Notes under the pieces: generated by a model
The model's input: the letters and a program-made list of their open reading frames with translations, nothing else
Told to the model about the DNA's origin: nothing
Databases searched by the model: none
Program-made: the position numbers and the translations under genes
Part shown: positions 1-5,782 of the stretch, in pieces
Layout: the number at the start of each line of letters is the position of its first letter
Numbering within the stretch: position 1 is the first letter of the stretch
DNA from: Bacteroidales bacterium UBA6248
Lineage (GTDB): Bacteria; Bacteroidota; Bacteroidia; Bacteroidales; Lentimicrobiaceae
Direction of reading: 5' to 3'
Assembly (NCBI GenBank): GCA_002441345.1
Contig: DJVU01000015.1
Span: forward strand, 30,956 to 56,437
Length of the DNA stretch: 25,482 nt

Positions 1-103
1 TCTCTTCACCGGAACCGGTCAGCCTGAGTGCCGCAAGTCCGGCCGATAAAGCGATGATCAGGATTGAAAAGGGGATAACATATTTCCGTTTCATAAATTT
101 CAT
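1..103 (-). CDS. N-terminal fragment of a membrane-anchored or exported protein
   Basis: The gene runs off the left edge; 34 codons are visible. Translation begins MKFMKRKYVIPF and continues with a hydrophobic stretch (roughly residues 8-27) followed by a polar, acidic segment. This is a typical uncleaved signal anchor or signal peptide. The start could be the ATG at 101-103 or the second ATG at 92-94, whose product (MKRKY) looks more usual. It follows rfbC on the same strand after about 143 bases. The short basic start plus one hydrophobic helix would fit a periplasmic adaptor (membrane fusion) protein of an efflux pump, but that is only a resemblance; no domain is visible. Confidence 0.5.
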   Translation of the reverse strand, partial: MKFMKRKYVIPFSILIIALSAGLAALRLTGSGEE

Positions 104-246
104 TAAGTGTTTCTTTACGGATATAAACGCTGATTTGCGTTTCCTCGTATAATTTTTTTATTTCCGGAGGCAGGAAAGACGGAATATGCACTGCATCCCG
201 GATTCCGGTTATTGTGTATGCCTGGCAGCGTGGTTTGGCGGAAAGC

Positions 247-792
247 TCAGGTAAAAACGGGGCCCAGTTCACGGAAGAGGGGAGCCTCACGGTCTTTGGC
301 CGAGAGAACAGGATCGGGACAATTCCATTGGATGTTCAGGTCGGGATCGTTCCAGCGCACACTGCCCTCGGACGCTTTGTTGTAAACATTCGTGCACTTG
401 TAAAAAAATACTGTATCGTCTTCCAGTGTCAGAAATCCGTGCGCAAATCCGGGCGGGATCCAGTACATCCATTTGTTTGTATCGTTCAGCTCTATGGCTA
501 CCCATTTGCCATACCATGACGATCCGCTGCGGAGATCTACGGCTACATCAAGTACCGCCCCGCGCATAACACGTACCAGCTTGCCCTGACTGAAGGGCGG
601 TTTCTGGAAATGCAGCCCGCGCAATACGCCTTTCATGGATTTGCTTTCGTTGTCCTGAACGAAGTTAACGTCGAGGCCGGCAGCAGCGAACTTCTCGCGG
701 TTGTAAGATTCGAAAAAATACCCGCGCTCATCGGTGAAAACACCGGGTTTGATAATCAGCACATCGGGAATTTCAGCAGGCACTATTTCCAT
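247..792 (-). CDS. rfbC: dTDP-4-dehydrorhamnose 3,5-epimerase
   Basis: 181 residues, full length for RmlC/RfbC. The enzyme epimerises C3 and C5 of dTDP-4-keto-6-deoxyglucose in the cytoplasm, the third step of dTDP-L-rhamnose synthesis for surface polysaccharide. The cupin fold is recognisable from DERGYFFESY (21-30), GVLRGLHFQ (55-63) with the catalytic base His61, KLVRV (71-75), PPGFAHGF (113-120), the catalytic Tyr131 in FFYKC and Asp167 in SAKD. The ATG at 790-792 fits family starts. No other rhamnose gene (rfbA, B, D) lies in the window, so the gene appears solitary here. It lies just downstream of the lpdA terminator, and no convincing -7 box was seen in the short gap, so its promoter is unclear. 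Confidence 0.95.
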   Translation of the reverse strand: MEIVPAEIPDVLIIKPGVFTDERGYFFESYNREKFAAAGLDVNFVQDNESKSMKGVLRGLHFQKPPFSQGKLVRVMRGAVLDVAVDLRSGSSWYGKWVAIELNDTNKWMYWIPPGFAHGFLTLEDDTVFFYKCTNVYNKASEGSVRWNDPDLNIQWNCPDPVLSAKDREAPLFRELGPVFT

Positions 793-800
793 AAGGGCAA

Positions 801-860
801 TTAAGAAAACAAAGGGGCTGATTAAATCCCGGCCTGCAGCCGGAAAAGAAAACAGCCCCT
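801..860 (-). terminator. Rho-independent terminator of lpdA with nested hairpin
   Basis: AGGGGCTG (813-820) pairs with CAGCCCCT (853-860). Between the arms a second, GC-rich palindrome, CCGGCCTGCAGCCGG (829-843), can fold on its own. On the minus strand the outer stem is followed by TTGTTTTCTT (801-810), a U-rich tail. It starts about 10 bases after the lpdA stop codon and ends about 10 bases before the rfbC start, so it separates the two genes. Confidence 0.7.
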
Positions 861-870
861 CTGCGGTGTA

Positions 871-2262
871 TCAGATGTGAATTACTTCATCGTAGGCAGC
901 AGCAACAGCTTCCATAACAGCTTCCGACATAGTGGGGTGGGGGTGAACCGATTTGATGATCTCCTCGCCGGTAGTTTCCAGTTTGCGGGCTACCACCACT
1001 TCTGCGATTAATTCGGTTACATTTTCACCAATGAGGTGTGCACCCAGCCATTCGCCGTACTTTGCATCAAAGATCACCTTCACAAACCCTTCTTTTGCAC
1101 CGGCAGCGCTTGCTTTTCCGGATGCAGAGAACGGGAATTTGCCGACTTTGATATCGTAACCGGCCTCACGGGCAGCTTTTTCAGTCATTCCAACCGAAGC
1201 AATTTCCGGGTGAGTATAGGTGCACCCGGGTATGTTGCCGTAATTGAGCGGCTCAACATGCTTTCCGGCAATTTTTTCCACACAGATCATACCTTCGTGT
1301 GATGCAACGTGCGCCAGGGCAGGACCGCCGACAATATCGCCGATGGCATAAACGCCTTCCACGTTTGTACGGTAGTAATCGTCTACTTCCACCTTGCCGT
1401 TTTTAATGCTGACACCGGTCTCTTCAAGTCCGAGACCTTCCAGGTTAGTGCTTATGCCTACGGCAGAAAGAACGATTTCTGCTTCGATGATCTCTTCTCC
1501 TTTTTTTGTCTTGACGGTAACTTTGCACAGATCGCCTGAAGTGTCGACCGATTCAACGGTTGAAGAGGTCATGACTTTCATGCCGGCTTTCTTGAAGCTC
1601 CGTTCCAGTTGTTTCGAAACTTCTTCGTCCTCAACGGGAACAACATTAGGCATAAACTCCACCAGGGTTACCTTGGTTCCGAGGGCATTGTAGAAATAGG
1701 CAAACTCGGATCCGATGGCGCCTGATCCTACAACTACCATGCTTGCAGGCTGTTTGGGCAGGTTCATGGCTTCCCTGTAACCGATGATTTTTTTGCCGTC
1801 CTGTTTCAGGTTGGGCAGCTCGCGTGAGCGGGCACCGGTTGCAAGGATGATATGACTGGCTTGCAGCTCCGTCTTTTTGCCTTCCGCGTCGGTCACTTCA
1901 ACGGTTTTACCTGGTTTCAGTTTGCCGGTACCGGCGATGAGTTCAATTTTATTCTTTTTAAACAGAAACTGTATTCCTTTGCTCATTCCATCGGCAACAC
2001 CGCGGCTGCGTTTTACGATGGCTTCAAAATCTGCTTTTGCTTCCCCTTCAAGGGTGATCCCGTAATCGGCGGCATGGCTGACGTATTCATAAACCCGGGC
2101 ACTTTTCAGCAGTGCCTTGGTGGGGATGCATCCCCAGTTGAGACAAATGCCGCCCAGTTCGGAACGTTCAACAACACCTACTTTCATCCCAAGTTGGGAA
2201 GCCCGGATGGCGGCAACATATCCGCCTGGGCCTGAGCCGATTACAATAAGGTCAAAATTCAT
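871..2262 (-). CDS. lpdA: Dihydrolipoyl dehydrogenase (E3)
   Basis: 463 residues, usual length for the family. This FAD/NAD+ disulfide oxidoreductase reoxidises dihydrolipoamide in 2-oxoacid dehydrogenase complexes or the glycine cleavage system. Visible motifs in order: FAD-binding GSGPGG (9-14), redox-active disulfide Cys40/Cys45 in GGICLNWGCIPTKALL, NAD-binding GSGAIGSEF near 179, second FAD motif AIGDIVGGPALAH near 308, and the C-terminal HPHPT catalytic motif with His442 and Glu447 contributed to the partner subunit. The start at 2260-2262 is an ATG preceded by a good promoter. No E1, E2 or lipoate genes are next to it, so which complex it serves cannot be read from context. Confidence 0.96.
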   Translation of the reverse strand: MNFDLIVIGSGPGGYVAAIRASQLGMKVGVVERSELGGICLNWGCIPTKALLKSARVYEYVSHAADYGITLEGEAKADFEAIVKRSRGVADGMSKGIQFLFKKNKIELIAGTGKLKPGKTVEVTDAEGKKTELQASHIILATGARSRELPNLKQDGKKIIGYREAMNLPKQPASMVVVGSGAIGSEFAYFYNALGTKVTLVEFMPNVVPVEDEEVSKQLERSFKKAGMKVMTSSTVESVDTSGDLCKVTVKTKKGEEIIEAEIVLSAVGISTNLEGLGLEETGVSIKNGKVEVDDYYRTNVEGVYAIGDIVGGPALAHVASHEGMICVEKIAGKHVEPLNYGNIPGCTYTHPEIASVGMTEKAAREAGYDIKVGKFPFSASGKASAAGAKEGFVKVIFDAKYGEWLGAHLIGENVTELIAEVVVARKLETTGEEIIKSVHPHPTMSEAVMEAVAAAYDEVIHI

Positions 2263-2288
2263 AATGAATGAAATGTTTTAATGTTTTG

Positions 2289-2318
2289 CAAAGTTAGAAA
2301 ATTACAGGGCTTCAACAA
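2289..2318 (-). promoter_or_regulatory. Bacteroidetes-type promoter of lpdA
   Basis: On the minus strand TTG (2318-2316), 19 bases, then TAACTTTG (2296-2289) matches the TAnnTTTG -7 box and the shortened -33 box known from Bacteroides and Flavobacterium. The lpdA ATG lies 26 bases further downstream. Confidence 0.55.
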
Positions 2319-2370
2319 GCAGGAAGTGGTTTTGTTTGTCCGAAGCCCGCTCACCTCTGTATAAAGCTGG

Positions 2371-2838
2371 TCAGGGTTGCAGATTCCGCTCGAAGCCGGT
2401 TTCCAGGGAAATGAAGGTTTCCGTGAACGTTATTTCGGGGATCGACTGTATTTGCTCCACAATTACCCGCTTCAGATCCTCGTTGTTACGGGTGTAGATT
2501 TTTACAAGAAGCGAGTATTTCCCTGATATATGGTGACATTCAACAATTTCGGGAATCATCCGGATTTTTTGAAAGACCTCGTCGTGGGTGGAATTGGTGG
2601 TTAAATTTACCTGAATGCCAATAAACGCACAGGTGTGAAAACCCAGCCCCCGCGGATTCATGCGGAGTGCCGAACCGGAAATCGCTCCGGCTTCTTCCAT
2701 GCGGGCTACCCTCTGGTGGATGGCAGCTCCCGAAACCTTGCAGCGGCGGGCAACTTCGGTGTACGGCATACGGGCATTGATGCCCAGAAAATGGATGATT
2801 TTCCGGTCGAGACTGTCAAGATGAAAGTTGTGTGCCAT
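2371..2838 (-). CDS. Lrp/AsnC family transcriptional regulator
   Basis: 155 residues, standard size. The N-terminal helix-turn-helix spans about residues 8-55, with DRKIIHFL at 11-18 and the recognition part VSGAAIHQRVARMEEAG at 35-51. The C-terminal RAM (ligand and oligomerisation) domain covers about 68-150. Proteins of this kind form dimers to octamers and respond to amino acids. It is divergent from a Cys/Met-type PLP enzyme at 3024. The Pseudomonas putida arrangement, where the Lrp-like MdeR activates the methionine gamma-lyase gene mdeA, is a direct precedent. A 12-bp inverted repeat in the shared promoter region is the probable operator pair, so autoregulation plus control of the PLP gene is inferred. 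The ligand is likely methionine or a related amino acid, unproven. Confidence 0.9.
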   Translation of the reverse strand: MAHNFHLDSLDRKIIHFLGINARMPYTEVARRCKVSGAAIHQRVARMEEAGAISGSALRMNPRGLGFHTCAFIGIQVNLTTNSTHDEVFQKIRMIPEIVECHHISGKYSLLVKIYTRNNEDLKRVIVEQIQSIPEITFTETFISLETGFERNLQP

Positions 2839-2858
2839 ATTTAGCAGGTAATAATCAA

Positions 2859-2870
2859 ATATTTCAGCAA
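2859..2870 (+). repeat. Left arm of 12-bp inverted repeat (putative Lrp operator)
   Basis: ATATTTCAGCAA here is the exact reverse complement of TTGCTGAAATAT at 2934-2945. The arm overlaps the outward-facing -7 box of the Lrp gene (2868-2875) by three bases. Confidence 0.6.
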
Positions 2871-2875
2871 AAATA
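2868..2875 (-). promoter_or_regulatory. -7 box of the Lrp/AsnC gene
   Basis: TATTTTTG on the minus strand matches TAnnTTTG, about 30 bases upstream of the Lrp ATG. No clear -33 TTG is present at 19-22 bases, so the promoter may be weak or need an activator. Confidence 0.4.
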
Positions 2876-2933
2876 CGAATATAGCTTATGGATTTTAAAT
2901 AATCTCTGCTTTTTTACGTAAAGATGTTAGTTA

Positions 2934-2945
2934 TTGCTGAAATAT
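2934..2945 (+). repeat. Right arm of 12-bp inverted repeat (putative Lrp operator)
   Basis: TTGCTGAAATAT is the exact reverse complement of the arm at 2859-2870; the arms lie 75 bases centre to centre, about seven helical turns. The TTG of this arm coincides with the likely -33 element of the PLP-enzyme promoter. Confidence 0.6.
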
Positions 2946-2966
2946 AACATAATACTGATATTTTTG
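2934..2966 (+). promoter_or_regulatory. Promoter of the PLP-enzyme gene
   Basis: TTG (2934-2936), 22 bases, TATTTTTG (2959-2966) fits the Bacteroidetes -33/-7 pattern with slightly long spacing. The start codon is 57 bases further on. The -33 part lies within the right arm of the inverted repeat. Confidence 0.5.
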
Positions 2967-3023
2967 TACGATACCCGAAACGAAGTTTTTCAATTATGAT
3001 ATTCACCTTAAAATCTTACCATT

Positions 3024-4226
3024 ATGAAATTTGATCCGGCTAGCCAGCTTCAGGACCTTCGTCAGTTCGGCGAGTTTGGCGATGTAAATCCTTCCGTTTG
3101 CGATTCTGCAACGTTTACGTTCATGCAGGCAAAAACTATGACCGATACGTTTCATGGTGAAACGGAAGGTTGTTTTCTTTATTCACGGCACTGGAATCCC
3201 AGCAACAAGTATCTGGCCGATGCCATGGCTGCCATGGAAGGCACCGAAGCTGGCTGGGTAACCGGCAGCGGAATGGGCGCTATAACTTCCACCATCCTTC
3301 ACCTGGTTAACTGCGGCGATCATATCGTTTCAAGCGTTACCACTTACGGAGGGACTTTTGCTTTCCTTGCCAACTACCTGAAGAAATTCAAAGTTGAGGT
3401 AACTTTTGTCGATATTACCGACCTGAAAGCCGTAGAGGCAGCCATTCGTCCCAATACCCGGCTCATCTACACCGAAACCATGACGAACCCGCTGCTGCAG
3501 ATTTCCGATATCCCAAGTCTCGCCGGTATCGCAAATAAAAACGGGATCAAGCTTGTTGTTGACAATACCTTTACACCTATGATCGTAAGCCCGGCCAGAC
3601 TGGGTGCACACATCGTGGTTTACAGCCTGACCAAATTCGTTAACGGTAAAAACGACTGCGTTGCCGGTGCCATCTGCTCAAGCAACGAATTTATCAACTC
3701 CCTTATTGATGTTAACGACGGGACAGCCATGCTACTGGGGCCGGTACTCGACCCGTTCCGTTCCTCGTCCATACTTAAAAATCTTCACACTCTGCATATC
3801 CGGATGAAACAACACAGCCATAACGCTGCTTACCTGGCCGAAAAATTTGCTGCCATAGGTCTCCGGACCATTTATCCGGGATTGCCCTCTCACCCCGGCC
3901 ATGAGTTGCTGAAATCGATGATGAATCCGGGCTACGGCTATGGCGGAATGATAGCCATCGATCTGGTTACTGCCGAAAAAGCCTCTGCCCTGATGGAAGA
4001 TATGGAACTCAACGACGTAGGTTATCTGGCAGTCAGCCTGGGCTACTTCAAAACGCTCTTCAGCAATTCCGGAAAAAGTACCTCCAGCGAAGTTCCCGAG
4101 GATGTTCAGCGCAAAATGGGACTCAGCGAAGGACTCGTACGCTACAGCGTGGGTCTCGACAACGACATCGAGCGTACCTGGGAACGCATTGAGCAGAGCA
4201 TGAAAACGACCGGACTGATTAAATAA
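3024..4226 (+). CDS. Cys/Met metabolism PLP-dependent enzyme, methionine gamma-lyase-like
   Basis: 400 residues, full length for the cystathionine gamma-synthase/methionine gamma-lyase superfamily (fold-type I). The PLP lysine is Lys204 in SLTKF. Asp180 in VVDNTF should pair with the pyridine nitrogen. Tyr53/Arg55 (LYSRH) are the phosphate-binding residues donated by the neighbouring subunit, and Tyr108 in TYGGTF stacks on the cofactor. The active-site cysteine typical of methionine gamma-lyases (YGC) is Gly110 here, and the lysine motif continues NGKND rather than the common SGHSD. The protein matches my memory of a Bacteroidota branch annotated as methionine gamma-lyase or unspecified aminotransferase-like. 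Methionine or homocysteine breakdown to 2-oxobutyrate and thiol is the best guess; cystathionine or O-acetylhomoserine as substrate is possible. Divergent from the Lrp gene and followed by a strong terminator. Confidence 0.85.
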   Translation: MKFDPASQLQDLRQFGEFGDVNPSVCDSATFTFMQAKTMTDTFHGETEGCFLYSRHWNPSNKYLADAMAAMEGTEAGWVTGSGMGAITSTILHLVNCGDHIVSSVTTYGGTFAFLANYLKKFKVEVTFVDITDLKAVEAAIRPNTRLIYTETMTNPLLQISDIPSLAGIANKNGIKLVVDNTFTPMIVSPARLGAHIVVYSLTKFVNGKNDCVAGAICSSNEFINSLIDVNDGTAMLLGPVLDPFRSSSILKNLHTLHIRMKQHSHNAAYLAEKFAAIGLRTIYPGLPSHPGHELLKSMMNPGYGYGGMIAIDLVTAEKASALMEDMELNDVGYLAVSLGYFKTLFSNSGKSTSSEVPEDVQRKMGLSEGLVRYSVGLDNDIERTWERIEQSMKTTGLIK

Positions 4227-4282
4227 CTGCGGATTCTGACTGATTCGGAATCAGGTGTATAAATAATCCTGAGATGCAAACA

Positions 4283-4312
4283 AAAAACGGGACTTTCACA
4301 GGTCCCGTTTTT
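4283..4312 (+). terminator. Bidirectional Rho-independent terminator
   Basis: AAAAACGGGAC (4283-4293) and GTCCCGTTTTT (4302-4312) form an 11-bp perfect stem around an 8-base loop, with T-runs on both strands. It lies between the convergent PLP-enzyme and TetR genes and can serve both. Confidence 0.85.
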
Positions 4313-4395
4313 GTGTCTTCATAAAAAATATCTGACGTTTGCCGGATTTCCGGGAACGTGTTAATTCCGAATATCTGCGGATGGAGAACTATACC

Positions 4396-4998
4396 CTATG
4401 CATATGCCGGTGCAAGGCAGAGTTCCGTTTGTCGCAGAGCAATAGCGATAAACTCCCTGTAATCGCCCGGCTGCAGTCTGTTGTTGTAAAAAAGCAACAT
4501 GCCCGTCACCGAATGGCGAAGATTGCCGAGTATATCCCTGTTGATTTTTTCTGTATCCGGAAGTTTGCCGGTAAGCGCAGCTACGTCTTCCCCGAACAAG
4601 CGGTCGGAAAATTCATAAATCGTTCGTGCTGTCGGGTGTTTTGAGCCGATATCGTTCATCTTTTCCACAAAAAACAACTCAAAAATTCCCGGATATTGGG
4701 TGAAGTAGGAGATGTAGGCTTTCACGCGCACTTTCAGCCGGTCTCTGCCGGGTTCCATTTCTGTGCCGGCTTCGTTTACCAGGGTCTCACATTCTTCCAT
4801 AAAATCGTTGACGCAAAGGAAAATGAGCTCGTTGAGATCGCGGAAATAGTTATACATCGTTGCAAAGGAATAACCAGCCCGCTCGGCAACGGAACGTACG
4901 CTCAGGGCTTTTAAGCCTTCTCCTTTAAGTATTTCGCGGGTGGCATCTTTAAAATATCCACGCATGCGCTGCTCCTGAAGTTCTTTGTTAGGTGTCAT
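4396..4998 (-). CDS. TetR/AcrR family transcriptional regulator
   Basis: 200 residues from the ATG at 4996-4998 (MTPNKEL). An upstream in-frame start at 5052 would add 18 residues but would place a promoter-like -7 box inside the coding region, so the shorter form is preferred. The N-terminal helix-turn-helix spans about residues 14-58, with LSVRSVAERAGYSFATMYNYF (32-52) as the DNA-binding core. The remaining helical C-terminal region would bind an unknown ligand. TetR proteins usually repress an adjacent efflux or metabolic gene, but neither neighbour (PLP enzyme, helix-hairpin-helix protein) is an obvious target, so it may act on itself or on distant genes. Confidence 0.85.
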   Translation of the reverse strand: MTPNKELQEQRMRGYFKDATREILKGEGLKALSVRSVAERAGYSFATMYNYFRDLNELIFLCVNDFMEECETLVNEAGTEMEPGRDRLKVRVKAYISYFTQYPGIFELFFVEKMNDIGSKHPTARTIYEFSDRLFGEDVAALTGKLPDTEKINRDILGNLRHSVTGMLLFYNNRLQPGDYREFIAIALRQTELCLAPAYA

Positions 4999-5016
4999 AG
5001 TTTTCAATTTAACGAT

Positions 5017-5025
5017 GCAAATATA
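5017..5025 (-). promoter_or_regulatory. -7 box of the TetR gene
   Basis: TATATTTGC on the minus strand matches TAnnTTTG with its frequent trailing C and lies 18 bases upstream of the preferred ATG. A TTG at 5052-5050 is 24 bases upstream, somewhat too far for a standard -33 box. Confidence 0.45.
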
Positions 5026-5199
5026 ACGTAATACTATTAAAATAATAAACAATGTTAATTATTTTTTAATTTTATTCCTGATCCGGATGGCTTCGTACGG
5101 TTAATGTCTTTAAATACGGGGTGTTGAAATGATTTTCGAGAGCGTATAAAATAGTCCATTCCATAGGTCTTCATGGTTTATCGTGTGCATTGAAAGCAA

Positions 5200-5223
5200 A
5201 AAGCCCGGCGTAAACCGGGCTTT
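5200..5223 (-). terminator. Rho-independent terminator of the helix-hairpin-helix gene
   Basis: AAAGCCCGG (5200-5208) pairs with CCGGGCTTT (5215-5223) around a six-base loop; on the minus strand the stem is followed by further T residues. It starts about 27 bases after the stop codon at 5250. Confidence 0.85.
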
Positions 5224-5249
5224 CTGGAAAAACAATCACAAGCAGTTGT

Positions 5250-5654
5250 TTAGTGGGTAACCATAGGTTCAAGACCTTTTGCCTGTTCAATAAAGTCGGC
5301 AACTTTGTCGAGCGAAGGAACAACACGGGTTAACTTTTTTGCTTCATTCACTTCTTCGAGTTTTGCGTGCAGGTTCTCTGCATTGCGGTTTCTCAGTTCT
5401 TTAACGGTATCAACGCCTGAAGCTTTAAGCAGTTCGGCAAACTGGCTGGCTATGCCTTTTATCCTGAAAAGATCAGCCATATTAACCCAGTCAAGAATTT
5501 TTCCTTCGTCAATTCCGCTTGCTGCGGCTATTGCCACGCGTCCTTTTTTCGAAGCGCCCTCTTTTAGTAATCCTTCAACGGTTTTTATGCCGGCTGCCCC
5601 CAGTTTTTCCTGGTAAACAGGTCCGATTCCTTCAATATCTGCAATTGATGCCAT
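5250..5654 (-). CDS. Helix-hairpin-helix protein of DUF4332 type
   Basis: 134 residues from the ATG at 5652-5654 (MASIADIEGIG). The reading frame extends 16 codons further upstream, but that segment includes the gene's own -7 box region. Two helix-hairpin-helix-like units are visible: IEGIGPVYQEKLGAAGIKTV at 7-26, and RIKGIASQFAELLKASGVDT at 64-83, each followed by a leucine-rich helix. This matches the DUF4332 pattern, a small stand-alone relative of the Pol1/RadA-type HhH fold. Such motifs often contact DNA backbone, but in DUF4332 proteins the function is not established and protein or nucleotide binding is equally possible. It is monocistronic, with its own -7 box and terminator. Confidence 0.8.
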   Translation of the reverse strand: MASIADIEGIGPVYQEKLGAAGIKTVEGLLKEGASKKGRVAIAAASGIDEGKILDWVNMADLFRIKGIASQFAELLKASGVDTVKELRNRNAENLHAKLEEVNEAKKLTRVVPSLDKVADFIEQAKGLEPMVTH

Positions 5655-5687
5655 AATGATAAATTTTTGGTTTTTAATCGTTTTTTT

Positions 5688-5695
5688 CAAAGTTA
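5688..5695 (-). promoter_or_regulatory. -7 box of the helix-hairpin-helix gene
   Basis: TAACTTTG on the minus strand, identical to the -7 boxes of lpdA and lpxC, lies 33 bases upstream of the ATG. No matching -33 TTG was found at the right spacing. Confidence 0.45.
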
Positions 5696-5782
5696 ACCAC
5701 AAAGGAGAAAATTACAGGCGTTTTATTTTGTTAAAGTGACGTATGCAATTTATCAGAGCATATCAGGTGTACGTTTCAGGCT

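Noticed and set aside
125..142. AAACGC/GCGTTT hairpin in the rfbC downstream gap as a terminator
   Set aside because: Only six base pairs and no convincing T-run on the minus strand; could not be supported.
6..290. 94-codon minus-strand open frame across the rfbC 3' end
   Set aside because: It begins inside rfbC in another frame and has no domain; the frame at 1-103 with a signal-anchor is the better candidate for that region.
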